DNA of 64,000 nt from Nocardia spumae (GTDB lineage Bacteria > Actinomycetota > Actinomycetes > Mycobacteriales > Mycobacteriaceae): the NCBI RefSeq assembly GCF_020733635.1, contig NZ_JAJFZL010000001.1:5580001-5644000 (forward strand). Reading direction: 5' to 3'. Below, in pieces: positions 43,432 to 53,465 of the stretch. Below the pieces are notes generated by a model. That model was not told the origin of the DNA. It did no database searches and saw only the letters and a list, made by a program, of their open reading frames with translations. The translations under genes were made by a program, and so were the position numbers. The stretch's first letter is position 1; every line of letters begins with the position of its first letter.

Positions 43432-46400
43432 GTGGTCATTTCACACCAGAAGGGTTCGACCCCCTCGTCAGCGTCGAACGGCGTAGCCGCGGAATCGAAC
43501 GGCGAGCACGCGACGGCGAGCACGGTCTCACCGTCCGACGCGCTCCTGACATTGGGCCGCTACTTCCAACGCGGTGAAGTGTCCGACGATCTGCGCACGG
43601 TGCACAAGGTCGGTGGGCGCGAGGCCGACGAGTTCTATCGCGATCGATGGGCCCACGACAAGGTGGTGCGGTCGACGCACGGCGTGAACTGCACCGGATC
43701 GTGTTCGTGGAAGATCTACGTCTCCGACGGTGTGATCACCTGGGAGTCCCAGCAGACCGACTATCCGTCGGTGGGCGCCGACAAGCCGGAATACGAGCCA
43801 CGCGGCTGTCCCCGCGGAGCGTCGTTCTCCTGGTACACCTACAGCCCGGCCAGAGTCCGCTACCCGTATGTACGCGGGGCGCTGCTCGAGATGTATCGAG
43901 ATGCCAAGGCCCGCGTGAAGGATCCGGTGCTGGCCTGGGCCGACATCGTCGAAGACGCCGAGCGGGCGAAGACCTACAAATCCGCGCGCGGCAAGGGCGG
44001 ATTCGTGCGGGCCGAGTGGTGGGAGGCGGCCGAAATCGCCGCCGCCGCACATGTTCACACGATCAAACAGTACGGTCCCGACCGCATCGCGGGCTTCTCC
44101 CCGATTCCGGCGATGTCGATGGTCTCGCACGCGGTCGGCGCGCGGTTCATCTCGCTGCTCGGTGGATCCATGCTGTCGTTCTACGACTGGTACGCCGATC
44201 TGCCGGTGGCCTCACCGCAGGTCTTCGGGGACCAGACCGATGTGCCGGAATCCGCGGACTGGTTCGACGCCGGCTACCTGATCATGTGGGGGTCGAACGT
44301 CCCGGTGACGCGAACACCGGACGCGCACTACATGACCGAGGCCCGCTATCGCGGCCAGAAGGTCGTCGTGGTCTCCCCCGATTACGCCGACAACACCAAG
44401 TTCGCCGATGAATGGCTCCCCGCCCGACCGGGCACCGATGCCGCGCTGGCGATGGCGATGGGTCACGTCGTACTCCGCGAATTCTTCGTGGAACGCTCGA
44501 CACCCCGATTCGACGACTACATCAAGCGCTACACCGATCTGCCGTTCCTGATCACCCTCGACGAGCGCGAGGGCGGCTGGAACGACAACGGTGAATACCA
44601 GGGCCACACCTGGCTGCCCGGAAAGTTCCTCACCGCGGCCGATCTCGCCGCGGCGGGTGACGCCGACTTCGATGTGGACAACGCCGACCACAAGACGGTG
44701 CTGCTGGACGGCGACGGAAATCCCGTGGTCCCCAACGGAACCCTGGGTGACCGCTTCGGCGATTCGGGCGCCGGACGATGGAACCTGGATCTAGGGGAGG
44801 TCGATCCCCTGCTGACGCTGTACGGCCGCACCGACGATGCTGCGGCCGTACAGTTCCCCCGTTTCGACGCCGCCTCCGCCGCCGTCACGCGCTCGGTGCC
44901 GACGATGACGGTGGCCGGACGCCGCGTCACGACCGTCTTCGATCTACTGCTGGCCCAGTACGGCGTGGGCCGGCCCGGCCTGTCCGGCGACTGGGCCACC
45001 GGCTACGACGACGCATCCGCGCCCTACACCCCCGCCTGGCAGGAAGCGATCACGGGAGTGCCCGCCGCCCAGTCGATCCGGATCGCGCGCGAATTCGCCG
45101 ACAATGCCGACCGTTCCGGCGGCCGGTCGATGATTGTGATGGGCGCGGGCACCAACCACTGGTTCCATTCCGATCAGATCTATCGCGCGTTCTTCACCCT
45201 CACACTGCTCACCGGCTGTCAGGGGGTGAACGGCGGCGGCTGGGCCCATTACGTCGGCCAGGAGAAGTGCCGTCCGGTGACCGGCTGGTCCACCCTGGCG
45301 TTCGGTCTGGACTGGCAGCGCCCGCCGCGGCAGATGCAGGGCACGGTGTTCTGGTATCTGACCAACGACCAGTGGCGCTACGACCCGTTCACCTCCGAAT
45401 CCTTCGCGTCCCCACTGGGTTCGGGAGCATTCGCCGGTCGCACGGCGGCCGACAACATCGCGCTCGCCTCCCGGCTGGGCTGGATGCCGAGCTACCCCAC
45501 CTTCGACCGCAATCCCCTGGATCTGGTCGACGACGCGGCGGCCGCGGGCATGTCGCCACAGGAGTATGTCGTCGACGGCCTGAAATCGGGTGAGCTGAAC
45601 TTCGCCTGCGAGGATCCCGACGCCCCGGAGAACTTCCCCCGGGTACTGACCGTCTGGCGGGCGAATCTGCTGGGATCCTCCGGTAAGGGCAACGAGTACT
45701 TCCACCGGCATCTGCTGGGCGCCGATTCGAATCTGCAGGCCGATGATTCCACCGGCGTGCGCCCCACCGAGGTGCGCTGGCGCGAGCAGGCCCCGACCGG
45801 CAAGCTGGATCTGCTGATGTCGATGGATTTCCGGATGACCTCCACGACGCTGTTCTCCGACATCGTTTTCCCGGCCGCGACCTGGTACGAGAAACACGAT
45901 CTGTCCTCCACGGATATGCATCCGTTCGTGCACGCCTTCTCCCCCGCCATCTCCCCGCCGTGGGAGGCGAAGACCGATTTCGACGCCTTCCATCGGATCG
46001 CGCGCGGATTCTCCTGGCTGGCCGAGAAACATCTCGGTGTGCGCAAGGATCTGGTCGCGGTGCCGCTGCAGCACGATTCGGCCGATGCGCTGGCACAGGC
46101 GCGCGGGCGGGTGCTGGACTGGAAAGCCGGTGAATGCGAGCCGGTTCCGGGGCGTACCATGCCGAAACTCGTAGTGGTGGAACGGGATTACCCGAAACTC
46201 GCGGAGAAGATGGCGGCCCTGGGCCCGCTGATCGAAACACTCGGTGTCACCACGAAAGGCGTCACCACGATTCCCGACGCCGAGGTCGAATATCTACGCG
46301 GTGTCAACGGCGCCGTGGTTTCCGGTGCCGCACAGGGTCGCCCGTCGCTGGCCAGGGACACGCACGCGGCGGAGGCCATTCTGGCCCTGTCCGGCACCAC

Positions 46401-47253
46401 CAACGGCCGGCTCGCGGTGGAGGGATTCCACGTGCTCGAGCAGCGCACCGGAACCCGGCTGGCCGATCTGGCCGCCGAACACGAGGGCAAGCGCATCAGT
46501 TTCGCGGACACCCAGGCCCGGCCCGTACCGGTGATCACCTCACCGGAGTGGTCCGGATCCGAGACCGGCGGGCGCCGGTACTCCCCGTTCACCATCAACA
46601 CCGAACGACTCAAGCCCTGGCACACCCTCACCGGTCGTCAGCACTTCTATCTCGATCACGACTGGATGATCGAACTGGGCGAGCAACTTCCCATCTTCCG
46701 GCCGCCGCTGGACATGTCGGCACTGTTCCGGGAGCCCGAGATCGGCACCGTGGGAGACGGCGCGATCGGTGAGAGGGGTGTCACCGTCCGCTACCTGACC
46801 CCGCATTCCAAGTGGTCCATCCACTCGGCCTATCAGGACAACCTGCATATGCTCACCCTCTCCCGGGGCGGGCAGGCCATCTGGATGTCCGATCGCGACG
46901 CCGCGAAAATCGGTGTGGCGGACAATGACTGGATCGAGGCGGTCAACCGCAACGGCGTCGTGGTGGCGCGGGCGATCGTCAGCCACCGGATGCCGGAGGG
47001 CACGGTGTTCATGTACCACGCGCAGGACCGCGCGGTGGATGTGCCGCGGATCGAGGGCACGCCACAACTGCGGGCGGGCAGGGGCAAACGCGGCGGTATC
47101 CACAACGCGCTCACCCGAATCATGATCAAGCCCACTCACCTGATCGGTGGCTACGCCCAGCAGTCGTTCGCCCTCAACTACCACGGGCCCACCGGAAATC
47201 AGCGTGACGAGGTCACCACGATCCGCAAACGTTCACAGGAAGTGGCGTACTGA
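43432..47253 (+). CDS. narG: Respiratory nitrate reductase alpha chain
   Basis: A catalytic subunit of about 1273 residues that reduces nitrate to nitrite at a bis-MGD molybdenum centre, facing the cytoplasm. The FS0 cluster ligands are in HGVNCTGSCSW and CPRGASFSWY. The Mo-ligating Asp lies in SFYDWYADLP, followed by DQTDVPESADW. Other Nar tracts are NHWFHSDQIYR and PAATWYEKHDLS. Length is that of NarG. The GTG at 43432 is chosen, after GGGGGCGCT; the frame could reach 43348. narH follows after 54 bp, in which the last 16 codons of narG are partly repeated. Confidence 0.97.
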   Translation: MVISHQKGSTPSSASNGVAAESNGEHATASTVSPSDALLTLGRYFQRGEVSDDLRTVHKVGGREADEFYRDRWAHDKVVRSTHGVNCTGSCSWKIYVSDGVITWESQQTDYPSVGADKPEYEPRGCPRGASFSWYTYSPARVRYPYVRGALLEMYRDAKARVKDPVLAWADIVEDAERAKTYKSARGKGGFVRAEWWEAAEIAAAAHVHTIKQYGPDRIAGFSPIPAMSMVSHAVGARFISLLGGSMLSFYDWYADLPVASPQVFGDQTDVPESADWFDAGYLIMWGSNVPVTRTPDAHYMTEARYRGQKVVVVSPDYADNTKFADEWLPARPGTDAALAMAMGHVVLREFFVERSTPRFDDYIKRYTDLPFLITLDEREGGWNDNGEYQGHTWLPGKFLTAADLAAAGDADFDVDNADHKTVLLDGDGNPVVPNGTLGDRFGDSGAGRWNLDLGEVDPLLTLYGRTDDAAAVQFPRFDAASAAVTRSVPTMTVAGRRVTTVFDLLLAQYGVGRPGLSGDWATGYDDASAPYTPAWQEAITGVPAAQSIRIAREFADNADRSGGRSMIVMGAGTNHWFHSDQIYRAFFTLTLLTGCQGVNGGGWAHYVGQEKCRPVTGWSTLAFGLDWQRPPRQMQGTVFWYLTNDQWRYDPFTSESFASPLGSGAFAGRTAADNIALASRLGWMPSYPTFDRNPLDLVDDAAAAGMSPQEYVVDGLKSGELNFACEDPDAPENFPRVLTVWRANLLGSSGKGNEYFHRHLLGADSNLQADDSTGVRPTEVRWREQAPTGKLDLLMSMDFRMTSTTLFSDIVFPAATWYEKHDLSSTDMHPFVHAFSPAISPPWEAKTDFDAFHRIARGFSWLAEKHLGVRKDLVAVPLQHDSADALAQARGRVLDWKAGECEPVPGRTMPKLVVVERDYPKLAEKMAALGPLIETLGVTTKGVTTIPDAEVEYLRGVNGAVVSGAAQGRPSLARDTHAAEAILALSGTTNGRLAVEGFHVLEQRTGTRLADLAAEHEGKRISFADTQARPVPVITSPEWSGSETGGRRYSPFTINTERLKPWHTLTGRQHFYLDHDWMIELGEQLPIFRPPLDMSALFREPEIGTVGDGAIGERGVTVRYLTPHSKWSIHSAYQDNLHMLTLSRGGQAIWMSDRDAAKIGVADNDWIEAVNRNGVVVARAIVSHRMPEGTVFMYHAQDRAVDVPRIEGTPQLRAGRGKRGGIHNALTRIMIKPTHLIGGYAQQSFALNYHGPTGNQRDEVTTIRKRSQEVAY

Positions 47254-47308
47254 CATGACGAGGTCACCACGCTGTATCCGATTGCGCTCACAGGAGGTGC
47301 GGTACTGA
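47205..47308 (+). repeat. Imperfect tandem duplication at the narG-narH junction
   Basis: TGACGAGGTCACCACG occurs at 47205-47220 and again at 47256-47271. The following part also recurs: GTTCACAGGAAGTGGCGTAC (47231-47250) against GCTCACAGGAGGTGCGGTAC (47286-47305), both followed by TGA. The first copy encodes the end of NarG; the second is noncoding and its last part holds the AGGAGGT ribosome site of narH. Confidence 0.85.
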
Positions 47309-48948
47309 TGCGTGTCATGGCACAGCTGGCCATGGTGATGAACCTGGACAAGTGCATCGGATGCCACACCTGCAGCGTCACCTGCAAACAGGCCTGGACC
47401 AATCGCGGCGGCACCGAATACGTCTGGTTCAACAATGTGGAAACCCGTCCGGGACAGGGCTATCCACGTGGCTACCAGGATCAGGAGAAGTGGAAGGGCG
47501 GCTGGAAGCTCGACCGCCGCGGACGGCTCACCCTGAAGTCCGGCTCGCGAATGAAGCGTCTGCTCAACATCTTCGCCAATCCCGACCTGCCCACGGTCTC
47601 GGACTACTACGACCCGTGGAGCTACGACTACGACAATCTGCTGTCGGCGCCGGCCATGGACACCACCCCGGTGGCACGGCCGAAATCGCTGATCACCGGC
47701 GAGGATACGAAGGTCACCTGGGGCGCGAACTGGGATGACGATCTCGGGTCGGGCCCGGATCAGGTGGGCCGGGATCCGCTGCTGTCGCGGCTGTCGGAGC
47801 AGGTCAAACTCGAGTTCGAGCAAACCTTCATGTTCTATCTGCCGCGCATCTGCGAGCACTGCCTGAATCCGTCCTGTGGCGCGTCCTGCCCGTCCGGCGC
47901 GATCTACAAGCGCGCCGAGGACGGCATCGTGCTCGTCGACCAGGACAAATGCCGCGGCTGGCGGCAGTGCATCACCGGCTGCCCCTACAAGAAGATCTAC
48001 TTCAACCACAAGACCGGCAAGGCCGAGAAGTGCACGTTCTGCTACCCGCGAGTGGAGGTCGGCATCCCGACCGTGTGCTCGGAGACCTGTGTGGGGCGGC
48101 TGCGCTATATCGGGGTGCTGCTCTACGACGCCGACGCGGTGCTCGAGGCCGCATCGGTCACCGATGAGACCCAACTCTATCCGTCCCAGCTCGGCGTCTT
48201 CCTCAATCCGCACGATCCGCGGGTGATCACCGAGGCCGAGCGCGCCGGCATCTCGCCGGAATGGATTGCGGCCGCCCAGGATTCGCCGGTCTACAAGCTG
48301 ATCGTCGACTACAAGATCGCCCTGCCGCTGCATCCGGAATACCGGACCATGCCGATGGTCTGGTACGTGCCGCCGCTGTCGCCGATGGTGGATGTGCTGT
48401 CGGAGACCGGGCACGACGGTGAGGACGCCGGCAATCTGTTCGGCGCTATCGACGCACTGCGGATTCCGGTGGAGTACCTGGCCGAACTGTTCACCGCCGG
48501 TGACGTCGCGCCGGTGCGCGCGGCCCTGCAGCGACTGGCGGGAATGCGCTCGTTCATGCGCTCGATCAATCTCGGTCAGGAGCCGGATCTCGAGCTCCCC
48601 GGCGCGCTGGGCCTGGAACCCGAGGAGATCGAGGCCATGTACCGGTTGCTGGCCATCGCCAAATACGAACACCGATACGTGATTCCGTCGGGCGCGACCT
48701 CGCGGGCGCACGAACTGGATTCCCTCGCCACCGGCTGCAGCCTCGACGGTGACGGCGGCCCGGGGATGACCGCATTCGATGTGACATCGGAGAAGTTCGC
48801 GCTTGTCGACGCCAATACCGCTGCGCCGGAACAGAAATCGGGCCGGATCAACCTGCTGAACTGGAACGGCGGATCGACCGACGGGCTGATGCCCTCGCGA
48901 CCCGGCGAACAGGCCACCGCCCCGGAGCCCACGGGGGCTCCCCGATGA
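47308..48948 (+). CDS. narH: Respiratory nitrate reductase beta chain
   Basis: A 546-residue iron-sulfur subunit that passes electrons from NarI to NarG. Four cysteine clusters are visible: CIGCHTCSVTCKQAW near residue 17, CEHCLNPSCGASCPSGA near 190, CRGWRQCITGCPYKK near 215 (with Trp in place of one Cys, the mark of the 3Fe-4S cluster in NarH), and CTFCYPRVEVGIPTVCSETC near 240. AGGAGGT lies 8 bp upstream of the ATG. Length agrees with the family. Confidence 0.97.
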   Translation: MRVMAQLAMVMNLDKCIGCHTCSVTCKQAWTNRGGTEYVWFNNVETRPGQGYPRGYQDQEKWKGGWKLDRRGRLTLKSGSRMKRLLNIFANPDLPTVSDYYDPWSYDYDNLLSAPAMDTTPVARPKSLITGEDTKVTWGANWDDDLGSGPDQVGRDPLLSRLSEQVKLEFEQTFMFYLPRICEHCLNPSCGASCPSGAIYKRAEDGIVLVDQDKCRGWRQCITGCPYKKIYFNHKTGKAEKCTFCYPRVEVGIPTVCSETCVGRLRYIGVLLYDADAVLEAASVTDETQLYPSQLGVFLNPHDPRVITEAERAGISPEWIAAAQDSPVYKLIVDYKIALPLHPEYRTMPMVWYVPPLSPMVDVLSETGHDGEDAGNLFGAIDALRIPVEYLAELFTAGDVAPVRAALQRLAGMRSFMRSINLGQEPDLELPGALGLEPEEIEAMYRLLAIAKYEHRYVIPSGATSRAHELDSLATGCSLDGDGGPGMTAFDVTSEKFALVDANTAAPEQKSGRINLLNWNGGSTDGLMPSRPGEQATAPEPTGAPR

Positions 48949-49072
48949 TCGAATTCCGTTGCCGGAAAGCCGGTTTCGCGCGTGCGCCGCTACCGCGGTC
49001 CGGCGACCGCCCTCGCCGCGCTCACGGCGCGGGCGCGGCCCGGCGACGCCACACCGGTCGAGGAGCTGTCTC

Positions 49073-49822
49073 ATGGGATTGCTGACCCCGCGCAAACGCC
49101 CTGCCCCCGCCATCGCGATATCCGAACGCGACCGCCGCCTGGTGTGGCGGATCTCCGCACTCCTGCTCGACTACCCGAGCCCCGATACGCTGGCGATGGC
49201 GGGTGAGTTGTCCGCTGCGGTCACGACGCTGCCCGATCCGGTGCGTGACCACCTCACCGCGCTGCTCACCCATCTCCGCGACACTCCACCGCTGACCTCG
49301 GCGCGCGACTATGTCGAAACCTTCGATCTGCGCCGTCGAGCCAGTCTGCACCTGACCTATTACGCCTACGGCGATACCCGCAAGCGTGGCATGGCGCTGC
49401 TGCGTTTCAAACACGCCTACCGGCACGCGGGTGCGGAACTGTCCGATCACGAACTGCCCGACCATCTGCCGGTACTGCTCGAATTCGCCGCCACCGTCGA
49501 TCCGATCGGCGGCGAACGCCTGCTGGGCGAACATGTGCCGGTGCTCGAGATGCTTCGGCTGTCGCTGACCGACAGCGCATCGCCCTACGCTGCCGCGCTG
49601 GCGGCCGTGCTGTGCACCCTTCCGCCGCCGACGACGGCCGACCGGCGCCGGATCGCGGAGCTGGCCGCACAGGGCCCGCCGGATGAGGACGTCGGCCTGG
49701 AAACGTATTCGATGGGCGGCGACACGATGCACCCCGCGATGAACCCCGCCCTGTATTCGCCACCCGCTGCCGAGAATTCCGCGACCGCAGGGCTTTTCGC
49801 CGGAACCGGAGACCGACGATGA
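49073..49822 (+). CDS. narJ: Nitrate reductase assembly chaperone
   Basis: A 249-residue TorD-like chaperone needed to insert the molybdenum cofactor into NarG. Family tracts YVETFDLRRRASLHLTYYAYGDTRKRGMALL and LPDHLPVLLEF are clear. The ATG at 49073 follows GAGGAGCTGTCTC; the frame from 48959 has no support. narI overlaps its stop by four bases. A 124-bp gap to narH is longer than usual in this operon. Confidence 0.94.
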   Translation: MGLLTPRKRPAPAIAISERDRRLVWRISALLLDYPSPDTLAMAGELSAAVTTLPDPVRDHLTALLTHLRDTPPLTSARDYVETFDLRRRASLHLTYYAYGDTRKRGMALLRFKHAYRHAGAELSDHELPDHLPVLLEFAATVDPIGGERLLGEHVPVLEMLRLSLTDSASPYAAALAAVLCTLPPPTTADRRRIAELAAQGPPDEDVGLETYSMGGDTMHPAMNPALYSPPAAENSATAGLFAGTGDRR

Positions 49823-50556
49823 CCTCCACCGTATGGGCGACGCTGCCCTATATCGCGTTCACCTCGTTCGTGCTGGGGCACCTGTGGCGCTACCGCAACG
49901 ACCAGTTCGGCTGGACCACGAGGTCGTCGCAGATCTACGAGTCCCGGTTGCTGCGGCTGGGCAGTCCGCTGTTCCACTTCGGCATGCTGGGTGTGATCGG
50001 CGGACACGTGCTCGGGGTGTTGATTCCGCAGTCGTGGACCGATGCGATCGGCATCTCCGAACACCTCTATCACCTGGTCGCGGTGTCGGCGGGCACGGTG
50101 GCCGGCATCGCCGTCGTTGCCGGAATCGCGATCCTCGCCTATCGGCGGCTGAGCGTGCCCGCCGTCCGCCGGGCCACCACCACCAACGACACATTCATGT
50201 ACGCGCTGCTGGCCGCCGCGCTGATCACCGGCCTGCTCAACACGGTCGGCAGCAATCTGCTCTGGGGCACCTACAACTACCGCGAGACCGTTTCCCCGTG
50301 GTTCCGCAGCATTTTCACCGCACATCCCCAGCCCGATCTGATGGTCGGCACCCCGTGGACCTTCCAGGCGCACGGCCTGATCGTGCTCACCCTGATCGCC
50401 GTCTGGCCCTACACCCGCCTGGTGCACATGTTCAGCGCACCCGTCGGTTATCTCGTCCGTCCCTACGTCGTCTACCGAAGCAAACCGGTGGACACCACCA
50501 ACAAGCGCAAGTACGCGCGCGCCTGGCAATCACCGGTCCTGCCGCCGAGCCGTTGA
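49819..50556 (+). CDS. narI: Respiratory nitrate reductase gamma chain (cytochrome b)
   Basis: A 245-residue integral membrane cytochrome b subunit that takes electrons from menaquinol. Five membrane helices are visible, from LPYIAFTSFVLGHLWRY to GLIVLTLIAVWPYTRLVHMF. Haem-ligand histidines are in FHFGMLGVIGGHVLG, and in the last helices (AHGLIVL, RLVHMFSAP). Start and stop are set by the overlap with narJ. It completes the narGHJI operon. Confidence 0.96.
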   Translation: MTSTVWATLPYIAFTSFVLGHLWRYRNDQFGWTTRSSQIYESRLLRLGSPLFHFGMLGVIGGHVLGVLIPQSWTDAIGISEHLYHLVAVSAGTVAGIAVVAGIAILAYRRLSVPAVRRATTTNDTFMYALLAAALITGLLNTVGSNLLWGTYNYRETVSPWFRSIFTAHPQPDLMVGTPWTFQAHGLIVLTLIAVWPYTRLVHMFSAPVGYLVRPYVVYRSKPVDTTNKRKYARAWQSPVLPPSR

Positions 50557-50735
50557 CACCGGCCGAGTGGTCACCGCGGTGATGCCAGAGGGTCGCGCAT
50601 TCGCGGATGTGGCGGACACCCGACACTCTCATCGCCGATGCGGGTAGCTGACGCCGAAGCCGCGGCATCGGTGGTGGAAGACGTTTCCCGCGGACCCTTG
50701 ACCTGGAGTGCGCTCCACGATCTAGCGTCGGCGGT

Positions 50736-51707
50736 ATGAGCGACAGGGGCCGGAGCGCGCCGAGTTTCGGGATCAAGACGACGCCAGCGCATGTGGGCTA
50801 CGCCGACATTCTGCGGGTGTGGCGGGAAGCCGACGAGATCCCCGAGATCGAGCACGCGTGGTTGTACGACCATCTGATGCCGCGGGCGGCGGTCGAGCTG
50901 TCCGCCCGCGATCCCGAGCGCGTCGGCCAGCCGGCCGCCGCCGGGCCCGGTACCGCCGGCCCGGTCTTCGAGGGGTGGACGCTGCTGGCGGCGCTCGCGG
51001 CCCGGACCCGGCGATTGCGGCTGGGCCTGCTGGTGACCAACAACCGAATCCGGCATCCGGCGCTGCTGGCGAAGATGGCGGCCACTGTCGACGTGATCTC
51101 GGGCGGGCGCCTGGACTTCGGCATCGGGGTGGGCGGATTTCCGCGCCGGGATCCACGTTTCGACGTGATGGTCGCGCCCGAATACGAGGCGTACGGGATT
51201 CCGATCGGCGCCTGGGGCGACGCGGTGGGCGCATTCGGCGAGGCGCTCGCGATCGTGCGGCGAATGTGGTCCGGGGAGGTGTTCGATTTCGCGGGCGAGT
51301 ACTACCGGCTCACCGGCGCCCACTGCGATCCGGCACCGCAGCAGCGGCCGCATCCACCGATCCTGATGGCCGGATCGGGTGCGTCGACGCTGCCGCTCGT
51401 GGCCGAGTACGCCGACCTGTGGAATGTGATCGGACCGCCCTTGGCCCCGGTCGCGCGACTGACCGAACACAGCCGGGCGCTCGATGAGCAGTGCGCGGCG
51501 ATCGGCCGTGATCCCGCACTGATCACCCGCTCGGTGCAGCTCCCGATCACCTACGCCGAGCCCGCGCGCACCCGCGATGTCCTCCTGGAGCTCATCGATG
51601 CCGGATTCACTCATCTGGTGCTGAATCCCCCGGCGCCCTTCCCCGACGGGGTCGCACGCTGGATTGCCGACGAATTGATCGCGCCGACCCTCGGGGCCAT
51701 CGACTGA
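50736..51707 (+). CDS. LLM-class F420-dependent oxidoreductase
   Basis: A 323-residue TIM-barrel luciferase-like oxidoreductase. Family marks are the N-terminal strand FGIKTTPAHVGYADI, LGLLVTNNRIRHPALLAKMAATVDVISGGRLDFGIGVG, and ILMAGSG for cofactor phosphate binding. Actinobacterial proteins of this type mostly use F420; use of FMN cannot be excluded. It stands alone after narI, and its substrate is unknown. Confidence 0.85.
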   Translation: MSDRGRSAPSFGIKTTPAHVGYADILRVWREADEIPEIEHAWLYDHLMPRAAVELSARDPERVGQPAAAGPGTAGPVFEGWTLLAALAARTRRLRLGLLVTNNRIRHPALLAKMAATVDVISGGRLDFGIGVGGFPRRDPRFDVMVAPEYEAYGIPIGAWGDAVGAFGEALAIVRRMWSGEVFDFAGEYYRLTGAHCDPAPQQRPHPPILMAGSGASTLPLVAEYADLWNVIGPPLAPVARLTEHSRALDEQCAAIGRDPALITRSVQLPITYAEPARTRDVLLELIDAGFTHLVLNPPAPFPDGVARWIADELIAPTLGAID

Positions 51708-51786
51708 TCCCTCCAGATCCGTTGTCGCACAATGCCTGGAAAACCCCGGTCTGCGTGATCATCGGCGCGACAGGGAAAATGAGTGG

Positions 51787-52980
51787 ATGGAAGACCCGGA
51801 TTTCCGGATCATCGACGCAATGACCACGAGCTCGGAACGCCTCAGGCTGATCGGACGCGAGGAGTCCCCGGCCGCCGCGGCGGGGGCACTCTCGTGGGTG
51901 ATGAACGTCGACGATGCGGACACCCCGCGCGATGTGATCGACGCCCTGGCACTCACGCCGTATCTCGACGGCACCCAACCACACGCGGTGACAGCGGAAT
52001 TGGAACATGTGAAACCCGACGCGCCGCTGTGCCCGGGTGAAGCCCGCATCCTGCGCACCGTCGACGACGACGGCACCCGCGCGCAGCTGGCGACAGGTCC
52101 GGGCTGGACCCTGCGCGTGGTGCGGCGCGGTAACGGCAGCGCCGAACTCAACGTCACCGCCACTACCGAGGAACTGGCCCGCGAGGTCATCGAAACCTGC
52201 TCCGCCGATGCCACGGCGGAGCCGGAAGCCGATGACACCCAGGTGTCGATGGGGTTCTGGCACCACGGCTCCCACGGGCCGAACCGGCGGCTGCGCACGA
52301 TCTCGGCGGCGTCGTGGCCGGAGATCACCGGCAACTACGGCGCCGAGGTGAGCGCGGCGATCCAGCGGTTGATGGACGTGCGCGCCGACGATGTGCGCGG
52401 CCGGTTGGTGCTGCTGCACGGTCCGCCGGGCACCGGTAAGACCTCCGCGCTGCGGGCGCTGGCACGGGAATGGTCGGACTGGTGTCAGGTCGACTGCGTC
52501 CTCGATCCCGAGGCGTTGTTCGCCAACCCCGGCTATCTCATGGAGGTGGCGATCGGCGTCGACACCTACGACGAGTCCAAACGCCGGTGGCGGCTGCTGG
52601 TGCTCGAGGACTGTGATGAGCTCATCCGCGGCTCGGCGAAAGAGACGACCGGACAAGGTCTTTCCCGACTGCTGAACCTCACCGACGGGATGCTCGGCCA
52701 GGGCCGCGATGTGCTGGTTGCCATCACGACCAACGAGAACCTGTCCCGCCTGCACCCCGCGGTGGTCCGCCCCGGCCGATGCCTGGCCCAGCTCGAGGTC
52801 GGTCGCCTGTCCGCCGCCGAGGCGGCCGCATGGCTGGCCCGCGAACTACCCGGCGCGCCGGCGCATCCGGTCGGCCCCGACGGTATGACCTTGGCCGAGC
52901 TGATCGAAGTGCGCGACAACAGATCTCGTATTCAGGCCGCACCCGCGGCTCCCGCTCCGGGCAGCGGCGGGTATCTCTAG
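51787..52980 (+). CDS. AAA ATPase with DUF5925 N terminus
   Basis: A 397-residue protein with an N-terminal DUF5925-like region (residues 1-160) and an AAA module. Walker A is LLHGPPGTGKTSALRAL near residue 218, Walker B LLVLEDCDEL near 275, sensor 1 VAITTNEN near 316, and the arginine-finger region HPAVVRPGRCLAQLEVG follows. The tail of 25 residues is Pro/Ala-rich and ends GGYL. Such proteins are found in Nocardia, Streptomyces and relatives; the target remodelled is unknown. No partner gene is evident next to it. Confidence 0.78.
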   Translation: MEDPDFRIIDAMTTSSERLRLIGREESPAAAAGALSWVMNVDDADTPRDVIDALALTPYLDGTQPHAVTAELEHVKPDAPLCPGEARILRTVDDDGTRAQLATGPGWTLRVVRRGNGSAELNVTATTEELAREVIETCSADATAEPEADDTQVSMGFWHHGSHGPNRRLRTISAASWPEITGNYGAEVSAAIQRLMDVRADDVRGRLVLLHGPPGTGKTSALRALAREWSDWCQVDCVLDPEALFANPGYLMEVAIGVDTYDESKRRWRLLVLEDCDELIRGSAKETTGQGLSRLLNLTDGMLGQGRDVLVAITTNENLSRLHPAVVRPGRCLAQLEVGRLSAAEAAAWLARELPGAPAHPVGPDGMTLAELIEVRDNRSRIQAAPAAPAPGSGGYL

Positions 52981-52994
52981 CAGCCCGCGCGGGG

Positions 52995-53423
52995 TCACAG
53001 CCGGATACCGTTGACCTCCAACGCCACCGCGATGTTGTCGCGTGTGGCGTTGGAGTAGGGGCAGACCTGATGCGCCGTCTCGACCAGCTCGACCGCTTGC
53101 TCGTCGGTGACCGACGGCAGCGAGATCCGTAGCTCCACACCGAGTTCGAACCGGCCACCGTCGATCGGTATCAAGCCGACCGACGAGTCGATGACCGCGT
53201 CGTCGGCGCGCAGCTTGCCGCGCTGCCCGATCAGGGCGAGCGTGGTCCCGAAGCAGGCGGCATATCCGATCGCGAAGAGCTGCTCCGGATTCGCGCCCGC
53301 GCCGTCACCGCCCAACTCCCTGGGTTGGCGTAGGTCCAGATTCAGTTGTCCGTCGGACGTGCGGCCGTGGCCATTCCGTCCTCCGGTCACACGAGCCTGT
53401 GCCTGGTAGAGCACCTTCGTCAT
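52995..53423 (-). CDS. ohr: Organic hydroperoxide resistance protein, Ohr
   Basis: A 142-residue thiol peroxidase of the Ohr/OsmC family that removes organic and lipid peroxides. Both redox cysteines are present: YAACFGTTL near residue 55 and HQVCPYSNATR near 120; the catalytic-site Arg lies in the N-terminal part. The ATG at 53423 follows GGGAGA. It diverges from the LLM oxidoreductase gene across an ACTTC-GAAGT palindrome, so its regulation is probably by the HxlR protein encoded downstream and not by a MarR-type OhrR. Confidence 0.93.
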   Translation of the reverse strand: MTKVLYQAQARVTGGRNGHGRTSDGQLNLDLRQPRELGGDGAGANPEQLFAIGYAACFGTTLALIGQRGKLRADDAVIDSSVGLIPIDGGRFELGVELRISLPSVTDEQAVELVETAHQVCPYSNATRDNIAVALEVNGIRL

Positions 53424-53465
53424 CGAGAGTCTCCCATTCGTTGATACCTGATTATGAACTTGGCA

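Noticed and set aside
47233-49113. A 626-codon minus-strand frame opposite narH
   Set aside because: NarH on the plus strand is beyond doubt; the opposite frame has no protein pattern.
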